DNA of 64,000 bases from Galbibacter pacificus (GTDB lineage: Bacteria; Bacteroidota; Bacteroidia; Flavobacteriales; Flavobacteriaceae). The position numbers and the translations under genes are program-made. This document shows positions 6,640 to 15,893 of the stretch, piece after piece; position 1 is the stretch's first letter, and each line of letters opens with the position of its first letter. The stretch lies in contig NZ_JAPMUA010000001.1 in the NCBI RefSeq assembly GCF_029603155.1, positions 1 through 64,000 on the forward strand, read 5' to 3'. The notes beneath the pieces were generated by a model, which was not told where the DNA came from, made no database searches, and saw only the letters and a list, made by a program, of their open reading frames with translations.

Positions 6640-9180
6640 TTAAAAGGGATAATTAATACCAATATTGTATACAGCATTGCCAAAATTATAGTCGGTAAAC
6701 CATCTTTTACTTTTTTGATAAGAAGGGTCGTAAGTTTTAAAACCTATGTCGAAGCGTAAAACAAAGAAGTTAAAATCGTACCTGATACCAAAACCGGTCC
6801 CCAGTGCTATTTCGCTTAATGAACTAATGCCTTCAAAAACTGCGGCTTCATCGTCTACGTCGTCAAGAAAGTTCCATATGTTACCCGCATCGGCAAATAA
6901 GGCGCCTTTAAAATCCCCGATTAAATTAAACCGATATTCCAAATTGAAGGCCAATTTTAGGTTTGCTTCATTAAAATCGTTAATGTTGTCGGTCCTTCCC
7001 GGCCCCAATGAGTATGGTTGCCATGCCCTGTTGTCGTTTGAGCCCCCGGCAAAATAGCTTCGTATAAACGGTATGTTGTCGGCATTTCCATAAGGAATGG
7101 CCATTCCTACAAAACTCCGGAACGCAAGTACGTTACTTCTGGATAACCGCCAATATTTGATATAATCGAGCTCGGTTTTTACATATTGAGAATATTGTAC
7201 CCCAAAAATAAGGTTGTCGCCGTTTTCGTTTTTGTCGAAATTTAGAATAGGCGCCATTGCCGATAACAAGTTTCCGGCAAATTCTATTTTACCTCTAAAT
7301 TGAAAAAAATTATTGTCGTTAAAATTCCTGCGGTTATTAATAAAGTAGGTGTAGTTGCTGGCAAAGATTAAATTATTGGCCGTGAGTCGTTCCCGCTGAT
7401 CTTCAACCCGGGATACTTCGTTTCGGTCGTCTGTGGAAGTGCTTATGTTTCCGTCAAGTACATCGTTTGTAAAGCCGGTTGTACCTTCGGGGATAATCAA
7501 ATTGCCATTTTCGTCATAATAAGCAGGGTCTGCTTGACCGGCATATTTGGTCCCTACGTCATTTAAGTCCTCATAACTATTGTCGTACACATCGTAATAA
7601 CGGTCTGTGTTTAGGTTTTTAACATATTGAACATTAATTAATTCCAGAAAGTTTTTGCGTTTGGTGTTGGGGTTCCATTTGTAACGCAGGATCCCGTTTA
7701 AGGTCTGCTTGTCCAGACCAATATTTTTTTGCAACGTGGCACCTACCGAAAAGCGGGTTTCCGGAGCCATGGATTTTGGTATGTATTTATCGGTATTGAA
7801 CGGAAAGAATATCCGTGGAAAGTTAAGCCCGACATCTGCACCAAACTCTGCAATATTAAAAAAACCGCTGTCCTGTCCATCAAAATCGGACGAAGAACCG
7901 AAGGTTCCCCTAAAAGCAATGTCCAATGTTTCTGCGCCCCTAAAAATATTTCGGCTAATTAGTGAGATACTTGGAGAAATACCAATGTCTTGAATATTGG
8001 AATGTATAACATCCGAACTAAAACTAAGCGAGAACCGCGGCCTTGGCGCTAAATAAATATTTGTGTTTAATTGATTGTCGGTACTATCTACATATACATA
8101 ATTTATATTTGGGTACTTAAAAACCTTTAAATTGCTTATCTGTCTGGCCGTAAGTGACCTCTCGGAATCTTTATAAACATTCCCCGGTAGAATGGCAATG
8201 GCATCGGTCAAAGCTTTTGGCCTGTATTTTAACTTGTCCTTAAAATAGATATTGTATCCATCATATTGAATGGATTGCAGGCTAGATATGTCATCGTTAA
8301 AAGAATAGTCGGCAAAAATATTTACATTTTTTATGCGATGCACTTTATAGGCCACTTCATCCAAAGAATCCCCGTCGCGCTCGGGAACGTTGTCGATGTC
8401 TACCTGAACGGGCATTTTTTGATCTTTTCCCAGCGTAGTATCCCTTTGAATATCGAAACTAATGGAATTGGGCTGAAATTTATAAATACCATTATTCGAA
8501 AAAATAGTGGTTAAGCGTTCTTTTTCTGCTTGAAAATTGTCCAGGTCAAAACGTTGTCCCGGCCGTATCCTGGAAAAACGTTTGTATCGTTCGTAAATAG
8601 AATCCAGGTCTTTGGATGGGATAGCCGTGGAAATACTGTCTATATAATATGCGGGCCCGGTTTTAAGGCGATAGTTAACAACTGCCCTTTTTTCTTTTTG
8701 GCCCGTTGTGTCCACCTCATATTCTACTATATTATTAAAATACCCCTTTGTGTCGTAATAGAGCTCTAGCCTTTCTGCCGATTTTTTAGTCTTGTTCTCA
8801 TCTATAATTACGGGGGCCTCACCGGTTTTCATCAACCAGTTGTTAAAATTTATTTTATAATCGGCAACCTGCACCAGTTGTTTTTTGGATATAATCCTTT
8901 CGAATAGATTGATATCTTTTAAAGCGGTGTCCAGTTTTGCAACATAAAAAGAATCCGGGTTTTCTCTGGCAAGGTTGTACAGTGCCAACCGCCCCATATT
9001 ATTGGGTCTTTGCGAAAGCAATCCTGCAACTTCTTCGTCTTTTATTTTTTCGCCATTTACAAGGATATTGTTCTTGGAAAGTAAATATTGATCATCTTTT
9101 ACCCTTTTTACGGCATTACATGAGCTTATAAATAGTATTACAATAAATAATACTGTTATTTTTACAAAAAAATCTCTCAA
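6640..9180 (-). CDS. tamL: TamL-type BamA/TamA-family outer-membrane lipoprotein
   Basis: 846 residues. The N-terminus is a lipoprotein signal with lipobox FISSC, unusual for a BamA-superfamily protein and characteristic of the Bacteroidota TamL branch. It is followed by POTRA-like periplasmic segments (roughly 30-370) and a C-terminal 16-strand barrel domain (roughly 400-846) that ends in ...YNIGINYPF, the terminal-Phe beta signal. The motif region around FIRSYFAGGSNDNRAW resembles the conserved barrel segment of the superfamily. TamL is thought to work with TamB in outer-membrane biogenesis; no tamB is in the window. A divergent SpoU methyltransferase gene lies 43 bases away, an arrangement I recall as common in Flavobacteriia. 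Confidence 0.88.
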   Translation of the reverse strand: MRDFFVKITVLFIVILFISSCNAVKRVKDDQYLLSKNNILVNGEKIKDEEVAGLLSQRPNNMGRLALYNLARENPDSFYVAKLDTALKDINLFERIISKKQLVQVADYKINFNNWLMKTGEAPVIIDENKTKKSAERLELYYDTKGYFNNIVEYEVDTTGQKEKRAVVNYRLKTGPAYYIDSISTAIPSKDLDSIYERYKRFSRIRPGQRFDLDNFQAEKERLTTIFSNNGIYKFQPNSISFDIQRDTTLGKDQKMPVQVDIDNVPERDGDSLDEVAYKVHRIKNVNIFADYSFNDDISSLQSIQYDGYNIYFKDKLKYRPKALTDAIAILPGNVYKDSERSLTARQISNLKVFKYPNINYVYVDSTDNQLNTNIYLAPRPRFSLSFSSDVIHSNIQDIGISPSISLISRNIFRGAETLDIAFRGTFGSSSDFDGQDSGFFNIAEFGADVGLNFPRIFFPFNTDKYIPKSMAPETRFSVGATLQKNIGLDKQTLNGILRYKWNPNTKRKNFLELINVQYVKNLNTDRYYDVYDNSYEDLNDVGTKYAGQADPAYYDENGNLIIPEGTTGFTNDVLDGNISTSTDDRNEVSRVEDQRERLTANNLIFASNYTYFINNRRNFNDNNFFQFRGKIEFAGNLLSAMAPILNFDKNENGDNLIFGVQYSQYVKTELDYIKYWRLSRSNVLAFRSFVGMAIPYGNADNIPFIRSYFAGGSNDNRAWQPYSLGPGRTDNINDFNEANLKLAFNLEYRFNLIGDFKGALFADAGNIWNFLDDVDDEAAVFEGISSLSEIALGTGFGIRYDFNFFVLRFDIGFKTYDPSYQKSKRWFTDYNFGNAVYNIGINYPF

Positions 9181-9205
9181 GCGGGCAATTAATTAAATTT
9201 AACGT

Positions 9206-9213
9206 CAAAAATA
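9206..9213 (-). promoter_or_regulatory. -7 promoter element of tamL
   Basis: Reads TATTTTTG on the minus strand, an exact TAnnTTTG match, 26 bases upstream of the tamL ATG, implying a short leader of about 20 bases. Confidence 0.6.
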
Positions 9214-9223
9214 CATTATTTGG

Positions 9224-9949
9224 ATGGTTAGCAAAAGCGAAATAAAACTTATAACGAGCCTACAACAAAAAAAGTATCGTATTAAGCATGGCCTTTTTAT
9301 TGCTGAGGGGATAAAGGTAATTAATGAATTTTTGAATTCTAATTTTAAGCTGCACAAAATTTTTGCAACAGAAAAGGGTCTTTTTGATGATGATTTTGCC
9401 GTGGAGCAGATTACCAAAGATGAATTGAAGAAGCTTAGTGCTTTGAAAACGCCAAGCAATACATTGGCCGTTTTTTATATAAAGGAAACCAATCCATGCC
9501 CAGATCATGAAGGCTTGGTAGTTGCATTAGACGATGTGCGGGATCCCGGGAACCTGGGCACCATTATTAGGATGTGCGATTGGTTTGGTGTAGAAAACCT
9601 GATATGCAGCGCCAATACTGTAGATTGCTATAACCCAAAGGTAATTCAGTCCACAATGGGGTCGTTAACAAGGGTAAACATAATTTATTTAGACCTGGAA
9701 CATTATTTAAAAGAGACACAAAAACCTGTTTTTTGTGCCACAATGGAGGGGGCGAATATTTATAAAACCGAAGTAGGTAACAATGCAATCCTGGTAATGG
9801 GCAATGAAGCAAATGGTATTTCTCCTTCGATACTTTCTTTAGTAAGCAAACAGGTAAGTATTCCCCGTTTTGGAAAGCTTCAGGCAACCGAAAGTTTAAA
9901 CGTAGCTACGGCAACGGCAATTTTACTGAGCGAGTTTAAGCGAAGGTGA
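9224..9949 (+). CDS. TrmH/SpoU-family RNA 2'-O-methyltransferase
   Basis: 241 residues. It has an N-terminal substrate-binding domain (about 1-85) and a SPOUT methyltransferase domain (about 95-241) with the three signature motifs: DDVRDPGNLGTIIRMCDWFG, VMGNEANGIS and RFGKLQATESLNVATATAIL. Members 2'-O-methylate rRNA or tRNA using S-adenosylmethionine; the exact target (for example the RlmB-like 23S rRNA site) cannot be told from sequence alone. It is divergent from tamL with a 43-base gap, and no exact promoter box is visible for it there. Confidence 0.93.
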   Translation: MVSKSEIKLITSLQQKKYRIKHGLFIAEGIKVINEFLNSNFKLHKIFATEKGLFDDDFAVEQITKDELKKLSALKTPSNTLAVFYIKETNPCPDHEGLVVALDDVRDPGNLGTIIRMCDWFGVENLICSANTVDCYNPKVIQSTMGSLTRVNIIYLDLEHYLKETQKPVFCATMEGANIYKTEVGNNAILVMGNEANGISPSILSLVSKQVSIPRFGKLQATESLNVATATAILLSEFKRR

Positions 9950-10043
9950 TTTAACAGTTTAAGGAGTTAATAAGGGAAGAACTTAAAAAGTATAACAATT
10001 AAGGTCCCGTTTTCTTATTAATTAATTATCCGGCAATTAATAA

Positions 10044-10754
10044 CTATTCAAAAGTAAAATTAATAAAAACACCTCTTGAATACATGCCATCAATGTTGGA
10101 TGTCCAAGGACTATTGGGGTCATTGTCCGGAATTAATTCATCTGTGAGGGCAAATACACCTCTAATGGAAGGTGAAAATTTAAAATAATACAGGTAAAAA
10201 TCGATTCCAAAACCTATCTCATAATAATAGGTGGTCTTTTTCATACGGAATGTTCCGGTTTCGTTGTCTTCGGCACTATCTTGGCTACTACTTAAATTGA
10301 GAGAGGTTGAAACCCCGCCAACTATATAGGGTTTAAAATTCCCAAGACGTTTGGTACTTACTTTCAACAAGAGAGGCACATGTATGTATGTAGATTTAAC
10401 TTCTCTTAAAAAATCACGTTCGTCTGAAAACCCGGGAAACCCAAGATCGCGTTGGGTATAATATAGTCCGGGCTCCAACCGTAAATCAAAATAATCATTA
10501 ATACGAAGTTCTCCAATGAGCCCTACATTAAAACCTATGTTTTTGGCAACCAAGACATCGGTTTTATTTTGAGCTGGATCATACTCTTTATAGTCAAATT
10601 TAAAATCGTATTGATTGAACCCTAAAAAATATCCCCAATTTATACGTTTTTTATCTTCATTTTCTAGGTTGAGAATGGGGTGTTCGTTAAACTGAGCGAA
10701 TAACGTATGGCAATTGCATAGTAAAACCGGTAAAAAAAACAATACTTTTTTCAT
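10044..10754 (-). CDS. porT: PorT-family type IX secretion protein
   Basis: 236 residues with a signal peptide (cleavage after LFAQ) and an outer-membrane beta-barrel pattern ending in a terminal aromatic-rich strand (GVFINFTFE). PorT (SprT in Flavobacterium) is required for the type IX secretion system, which exports adhesins, gliding motility proteins and degradative enzymes. The assignment rests on overall resemblance and on its position 33 bases after ubiE on the same strand, a gene order I recall from Flavobacteriia. A generic outer-membrane beta-barrel protein is the alternative. Confidence 0.82.
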   Translation of the reverse strand: MKKVLFFLPVLLCNCHTLFAQFNEHPILNLENEDKKRINWGYFLGFNQYDFKFDYKEYDPAQNKTDVLVAKNIGFNVGLIGELRINDYFDLRLEPGLYYTQRDLGFPGFSDERDFLREVKSTYIHVPLLLKVSTKRLGNFKPYIVGGVSTSLNLSSSQDSAEDNETGTFRMKKTTYYYEIGFGIDFYLYYFKFSPSIRGVFALTDELIPDNDPNSPWTSNIDGMYSRGVFINFTFE

Positions 10755-10787
10755 GGTCTAGGTTAAGATATTCAATATCAATATTAG

Positions 10788-11519
10788 TTATTTAAATGCT
10801 TTATAGATAGTTGCAACTCCAAAAGTTTGCGGTTTATCTTCCACACTTATAAACCCAATTTTACGCAAAATATTGTTGAATTCATCACCAAAAGGAAAAA
10901 CAGATGCAGATTTCGACAAATATGCATAGGCCGATCGGTCTTTTGAAAACAATTTTCCTATGGTTGGCAATAGGGTTCTTGTATAAATGTTATAGCCTTG
11001 TTTATATGGGGGTTTTGTAGGGACAGAGGTTTCTAAAACCACAAAAACACCTCCCTTTTTAAGCACGCGGAATATCTCGGATAGACCCTTTTCAAGATCT
11101 TCAAAATTTCTTACCCCAAAGGCTACCGTAATTGCATCAAAGGAATTATCTTCAAAGGGCAAGGCTTCGCTGTCTCCAAGAACCATTTCAATTTTGCTGG
11201 TTAAATTCTTTTCAGCAACCTTTTGTTTTCCTATTTCGAGCATACCGGCAGAAATATCCAGACCAACAATTTTTTGGGCATTGGTTTTTAGGGCCATGTT
11301 AATGGCAAGGTCGCCGGTCCCGGTGGCAATATCCAAAATACTTTCGGGATTGGTGCCATTTATCATGGCCACCACTTTTTCCCTCCATTTTACGTCGATG
11401 CCAAATGAAATAACTCTGTTCAATCCGTCATATTTTCCCGAAATGGTATCAAACATCTGGGTAACCTGTTGCTTTTTACCTAGTTGAGAATCTTCATAAG
11501 GTGTAATCTTTTTCTCCAT
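10788..11519 (-). CDS. ubiE: Demethylmenaquinone methyltransferase
   Basis: 243 residues. UbiE/MenG performs the last step of menaquinone synthesis, methylating demethylmenaquinone with SAM. Class I methyltransferase motif ILDIATGTGDLAI is near residues 66-78, GLDISAGMLEIGKQK follows, and the family signatures YDGLNRVISFGIDVKWR and AFGVRNFEDLEKGL are clear. Menaquinone is the expected electron acceptor for the Na+-NQR encoded later in the window. It begins a two-gene unit with porT. Confidence 0.96.
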   Translation of the reverse strand: MEKKITPYEDSQLGKKQQVTQMFDTISGKYDGLNRVISFGIDVKWREKVVAMINGTNPESILDIATGTGDLAINMALKTNAQKIVGLDISAGMLEIGKQKVAEKNLTSKIEMVLGDSEALPFEDNSFDAITVAFGVRNFEDLEKGLSEIFRVLKKGGVFVVLETSVPTKPPYKQGYNIYTRTLLPTIGKLFSKDRSAYAYLSKSASVFPFGDEFNNILRKIGFISVEDKPQTFGVATIYKAFK

Positions 11520-11533
11520 CTGTAAAATTTAGA

Positions 11534-11541
11534 CAAATATA
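11534..11541 (-). promoter_or_regulatory. -7 promoter element of ubiE-porT
   Basis: Reads TATATTTG on the minus strand, an exact TAnnTTTG box, 15 bases upstream of the ubiE ATG, implying a very short leader. Confidence 0.6.
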
Positions 11542-11592
11542 CTATTTAGAATTCATCTTGTCGAGTTAATTTTATAAATGGCTGACAATCTA

Positions 11593-11621
11593 TTGAACTA
11601 ATAATAATTAATATATATTTG
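11593..11621 (+). promoter_or_regulatory. Promoter of trkA-trkH
   Basis: A TTG (-33 box) at 11593-11595 is followed after 18 bases by TATATTTG at 11614-11621, an exact TAnnTTTG -7 box. The spacing fits the Bacteroidota consensus. Expected transcription start is near 11628, about 20 bases before the trkA ATG. Confidence 0.7.
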
Positions 11622-11646
11622 TAAGGTAAATTGTTTACAAAAATAA

Positions 11647-12996
11647 ATGAAAATAATTATTGCAGGTGCTGGTGAGGTAGGCTTTCATTTGGCAAAGCTT
11701 TTGTCGTACGAATCACAAGACATAACGCTTATCGACAATGAAAAAGAGAGCTTGAATTATGCCGATACCCATTTAGATATTAAAGTGCTAAGAGGTGATG
11801 CAACTTCTGTGTCTGTTTTAAAGGAAGCCAGGGTTGATTCTTCCGACCTTGTTATTGGCGTAACCGCATCTGAAACTACAAATATTACCCTTTGTTTACT
11901 TGCAAAGCAATTGGGATGTAAACGTACCATTGCCAGAATATCCAATACCGAGTTCATTCATAATAAAGATGAAATAAAATTTGACAAACTTGGTATTGAT
12001 GAGTTGATTTCGCCCGAAAAACTGGCTTCTGAAGAAATCCAGCTATTACTCGACCAATCTGCTTTTAACGATAGTTATGAATTTGAAGAAGGGGCCCTCA
12101 TTATGGTAGGGACTTCCTTGCAGCGGACGGCCCCTTTTGTGGGGAAAACCGTACAAGAAGCCGCTAATATTTTTCCCAAACTGCATTTTATGCCCATAGC
12201 AATACAGCGGTTTGGTACACAATACACCTTAATCCCAAGAGGTGATGCATATTTTAAGGAAGGCGACCAAGCATATTTTGTTACCCTCAAGAAAGGTGTG
12301 GACGAATTGTACAAGCTTACTGGAAAAACCAAAGAAGACATTAAGAATGTAATGATTCTGGGCGGGAGCAAAGTAGGATTTAAAACAGCAAAAAATCTTT
12401 GTAAAAGTAAATTCAGGGTGAAGCTTATTGAAAAAGACAAAAATAAAGCTTTCGACCTGGCCGATGAATTGCCCAATGCATTAATAATTAATGGAGACGG
12501 AAGGAATGTAGACTTACTTGAAGAAGAAAATATTAGCGATATGGATGCTTTTATTGCCGTTACCGGGAATTCTGAGACTAATATTATGTCCTGTTTAATG
12601 GCAAAATCTAAAAATATTAAAAAGACAATCGCGCTTGTCGAGAACATGGATTATTTTCAGTTATCACAATCCATTGGAATAGATACCCTTATCAATAAAA
12701 AATTATTGGCCGCAAACAATATATTTAGGCACATCAGGAAAGGCGAAGTGGTAGCCTTGACCAAATTGAACAATTTAAATGCAGAAATGCTGGAGTTTAT
12801 AGTAAAACCATCTTCTGCGGTAACTGGTAAAATTATAAAAGACCTGGATTTTCCCCGTTCTGCAATTATTGGGGGCGTAATAAGAAATGGAAACGGCATT
12901 ATTGCATTGGGGGATTTTAAAATTGAAGCAGGAGACAGGGTTGTGGTTTGTTGTTTGCCGAGGTCTATTTCCAGGGTAGAAAAACTTTTCTTATAA
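11647..12996 (+). CDS. trkA: Trk-type potassium uptake regulatory subunit TrkA
   Basis: 449 residues, full length. It contains two tandem RCK units: RCK_N starting IIAGAGEVGFHLAKLL with RCK_C, then a second RCK_N starting MILGGSKVGFKTAKNL with RCK_C. TrkA is the peripheral NAD(H)/ATP-binding subunit that gates the TrkH channel on the cytoplasmic face of the inner membrane. trkH starts eight bases downstream, so the two are co-transcribed from the promoter at 11593-11621. Confidence 0.97.
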   Translation: MKIIIAGAGEVGFHLAKLLSYESQDITLIDNEKESLNYADTHLDIKVLRGDATSVSVLKEARVDSSDLVIGVTASETTNITLCLLAKQLGCKRTIARISNTEFIHNKDEIKFDKLGIDELISPEKLASEEIQLLLDQSAFNDSYEFEEGALIMVGTSLQRTAPFVGKTVQEAANIFPKLHFMPIAIQRFGTQYTLIPRGDAYFKEGDQAYFVTLKKGVDELYKLTGKTKEDIKNVMILGGSKVGFKTAKNLCKSKFRVKLIEKDKNKAFDLADELPNALIINGDGRNVDLLEEENISDMDAFIAVTGNSETNIMSCLMAKSKNIKKTIALVENMDYFQLSQSIGIDTLINKKLLAANNIFRHIRKGEVVALTKLNNLNAEMLEFIVKPSSAVTGKIIKDLDFPRSAIIGGVIRNGNGIIALGDFKIEAGDRVVVCCLPRSISRVEKLFL

Positions 12997-13004
12997 CTTT
13001 CTTC

Positions 13005-14498
13005 ATGAAAAGGCTCAACACTAAAATAATATTTCATTTTATGGGCTTGCTTTTACTTTGCAATGGTGGGTTTATGTTGTTGGCCTCCATTGTAAGCGGT
13101 ATATACAGGGACGGGGCAACACTGGAAATAAGCTTTGCAGGCATTACGACTGTTTTAATAGGGGTTTTGCTGATGTTTGTTACGCACAATCATAAAAAGG
13201 AGATAAAAAAACGCGATGGCTATATTATTGTTTCTTTCGGATGGATATTTATGACACTTTCGGGAATGTTCCCTTATCTATTTACCGGAGCCATACCAAG
13301 TGTTACCAATGCTTTTTTTGAAACAATGAGTGGCTACACCACAACGGGAGCCTCTATTTTAAACGATATTGAAGTACTGCCCGAAGGGATTCTTTTTTGG
13401 AGAAGCACCACGCACTGGATAGGGGGCATGGGAATTATTGTTTTGGCAATAGCCATATTGCCTTTATTAGGCATTGGCGGGATGCAGCTTTTTGCTGCGG
13501 AGGCACCCGGTCCAAGCGCAGATAAGCTTCACCCCAGAATTACCGATACCGCAAAAAGACTGTGGTTTATATATGTGGGCTATACTTTTGCAGAAACATT
13601 ATTGTTGAAATTGGCCGGGATGGATTTTTTTGATGCTATTAACCATGCAATGGCAACCCTTTCCACCGGAGGTTTTTCTACAAAAAATGCAAGTTTGGCC
13701 TATTGGAACGATAATCCGCTTATTCAATATATCGTTGTATTTTTCATGTTCGTGGCAGGAGCCAATTTTATATTGAGCTATTTTGCTTTTAAAGGTAGAG
13801 TGAAAAAGGTTTTTGAAGATTACGAGTTTCGTTTTTATGGTTTGCTGGTACTTTGTGTAAGCATTGTAGCAGCACTTGTTATTTATTTAAAAGCGAATGT
13901 CCCTGTTAGCGAATACCATCCCATGGTATTGGGAGCTGCCGAAAGTTCTTTTAGGCATGCAATGTTTCAGGTAATTTCCGTAGTTACGACCACGGGGTTT
14001 GTATCGGCCGATTATACAAGTTGGACACCTTTTTTGACCATTGTTTTTTTCGGATTGATGTTCGTTGGTGGGTCGGCAGGTTCAACGGCCGGGGGCGTAA
14101 AAGTAGTAAGGCATTTATTAATGATAAAAAACGGCTTGCTGGAATTTAAGCGCACGCTACATCCTAATGCCATCATTCCGGTGCGTTACAACAAAAAAAC
14201 GGTACCTGAAAAAATTATATACAACATCCTTGGCTTCTTTATTATTTATATGCTGTTGTTTATAATTGGTGCGGTAGTATTGGGGTTGTTGGGCTTGGAC
14301 TTCGAGTCGGCCATCGGTGGGGCTGCATCTTCTTTGGGAAATATTGGCCCAGCTTTAGGATCATTGCATCCGCTCACTAATTATGATTCGCTTCCCATAC
14401 TTGGGAAATGGTGGTGCTCTTTTTTAATGCTCTTGGGGAGATTGGAGCTTTTTACGGTGTTGATTTTGTTTTCGCCTTTCTTTTGGAAACGAACATAG
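13005..14498 (+). CDS. trkH: Trk-type potassium uptake channel TrkH
   Basis: 497 residues, a polytopic inner-membrane protein. The four pore-loop filter segments of the Trk/Ktr/HKT superfamily are visible: SGYTTTGAS, TLSTGGFST, VTTTGFVSAD and SSLGNIGPALG. The ATG at 13005 (MKRLNTKIIF) is chosen because it gives a normal N-terminus and does not overlap trkA; the frame is open back to 12948. It forms the K+ uptake system with TrkA. Confidence 0.96.
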   Translation: MKRLNTKIIFHFMGLLLLCNGGFMLLASIVSGIYRDGATLEISFAGITTVLIGVLLMFVTHNHKKEIKKRDGYIIVSFGWIFMTLSGMFPYLFTGAIPSVTNAFFETMSGYTTTGASILNDIEVLPEGILFWRSTTHWIGGMGIIVLAIAILPLLGIGGMQLFAAEAPGPSADKLHPRITDTAKRLWFIYVGYTFAETLLLKLAGMDFFDAINHAMATLSTGGFSTKNASLAYWNDNPLIQYIVVFFMFVAGANFILSYFAFKGRVKKVFEDYEFRFYGLLVLCVSIVAALVIYLKANVPVSEYHPMVLGAAESSFRHAMFQVISVVTTTGFVSADYTSWTPFLTIVFFGLMFVGGSAGSTAGGVKVVRHLLMIKNGLLEFKRTLHPNAIIPVRYNKKTVPEKIIYNILGFFIIYMLLFIIGAVVLGLLGLDFESAIGGAASSLGNIGPALGSLHPLTNYDSLPILGKWWCSFLMLLGRLELFTVLILFSPFFWKRT

Positions 14499-14623
14499 CA
14501 AGAAAAAAATTCAGCCAAATTCATAAAAAGGGGGTTTTTCCCCTTACCTATTTCTATGGGTTTTATGATATTTGTTAAAATTCTTTGCCATCAAGGCAAT
14601 GATGAAAGTTTGAGGGAATTAAG

Positions 14624-14657
14624 AAAAAAATGCGAAGCCAAGGCTTCGCATTTTTAT
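14624..14657. terminator. Bidirectional terminator between trkH and the aminotransferase gene
   Basis: A perfect 9-bp stem TGCGAAGCC (14631-14639) / GGCTTCGCA (14642-14650) with a two-base loop is flanked by an A run and a T run, so it can serve both converging units. Between it and trkH (14499-14623) lie two weak hairpins and no gene. Confidence 0.88.
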
Positions 14658-14690
14658 TTTTAAAAACTATTTTGTTTTGTTTAAGTGGCA

Positions 14691-15878
14691 TCAAGAAAGT
14701 GCTTCTTTTATTCTTTTGATGGCTTCTTTAAGCTCGGTTTCTGAAGCAGCATAAGAAATCCGGATGCAGTTGGGGTTACCAAAAGCTTCACCTGTAACCG
14801 TAGCTACATTTGCTTCTTCTAAAAGAAGTAATGAAAAATCTGATGCATTCTCTATTTTTTTACCTTTAATTGTTTTTCCGAAGAAATAAGATATGTTTGG
14901 AAAAACATAAAAGGCGCCTTCCGGTACATTTAGTTGAAAACCTTCTATTTCACCTAAAAGACCAAGCACTAAATCCCTTCTTTCATGAAATTTGTCTATC
15001 ATGTATTTAATTTTGCTCACCGGGGCTTCCAGCGCGGTTATGGTTGCCCGTTGTGCAATACAGTTGGCGCCACTGGTAATTTGACCTTGCATTTTATTGC
15101 ATGCCCGGGCAATCCAGTCGGGAGCGCCTATGTAGCCAATTCTCCATCCTGTCATGGCAAAGGCCTTGGAGACTCCGTTTACGGTTACCGTCCTATCGTA
15201 CATTCCGTCAATGGAAGCAATGCTTGTATGCCCGTTGCCAAAATTTATGTGTTCGTAAATTTCATCTGAAACAATAATGATATTTGGGTGCTTTCTCAGT
15301 ACAGCGGCAAGCGATTCTAATTCTTCTTTACTGTAAACAGAACCACTTGGATTGCACGGGGAGCTGTACCATATCATTTTTGTCTTTGGGGTAATGGCTG
15401 CTTCCAGTTGTTCGGCAGTCATTTTAAAGTCGTTTTCAATAGAAGTTTGAACTTCTACAGGGACACCCTCGGCAATTTTCACGATATCAGAATAACTAAC
15501 CCAGTACGGTGCCGGCAAAATTACTTCGTCGCCCGGATTGATAACGGCCAAGGCTACATTGGCCAATGATTGCTTGGCGCCCGTAGAAACTACAATTTGA
15601 TTTGGTGTATAATTAAGTCCGTTATCCCTCTTGAATTTGTTAATGATGGCTTCTTTTAAATCGGCATAACCATCAACCGGGGAATAGCTGTTGTAATTTT
15701 GGTCAATGGCCTCTTTGGCCGCATCTTTAATAAAGTCTGGCGTATTAAAATCTGGTTCGCCCAAACTTAAACCAATTATATCTTTCCCTTCGGCCCTTAA
15801 CTCCCTTGCTTTTGCTGCCATGGCAAGTGTTGCAGAAGTTGCCATGTTTAAAACTCTTTCAGATAATTGTTGTGTCAT
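14691..15878 (-). CDS. aspC: Class I pyridoxal-phosphate aminotransferase (aspartate aminotransferase type)
   Basis: 395 residues. A fold-type I aminotransferase of the Iγ/Ib aspartate aminotransferase branch: SLGEPDFNTPDFI near the N-terminus, the SDEIYEH segment binding the cofactor, the PLP lysine K238 in NGVSKAFAMTGWRIGY, and a C-terminal arginine motif PNCIRISYA. It likely interconverts aspartate and oxaloacetate, but related enzymes use other amino acids. It lies 15 bases after the desaturase gene on the same strand and so is likely its operon partner. Confidence 0.93.
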   Translation of the reverse strand: MTQQLSERVLNMATSATLAMAAKARELRAEGKDIIGLSLGEPDFNTPDFIKDAAKEAIDQNYNSYSPVDGYADLKEAIINKFKRDNGLNYTPNQIVVSTGAKQSLANVALAVINPGDEVILPAPYWVSYSDIVKIAEGVPVEVQTSIENDFKMTAEQLEAAITPKTKMIWYSSPCNPSGSVYSKEELESLAAVLRKHPNIIIVSDEIYEHINFGNGHTSIASIDGMYDRTVTVNGVSKAFAMTGWRIGYIGAPDWIARACNKMQGQITSGANCIAQRATITALEAPVSKIKYMIDKFHERRDLVLGLLGEIEGFQLNVPEGAFYVFPNISYFFGKTIKGKKIENASDFSLLLLEEANVATVTGEAFGNPNCIRISYAASETELKEAIKRIKEALS

Positions 15879-15893
15879 AAAAAAGATTGTTGT

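Noticed and set aside
12075..12647. 190-codon open frame antisense to trkA
   Set aside because: Entirely within trkA in the opposite frame; low-complexity Ser/Leu/Phe composition marks it as a shadow.
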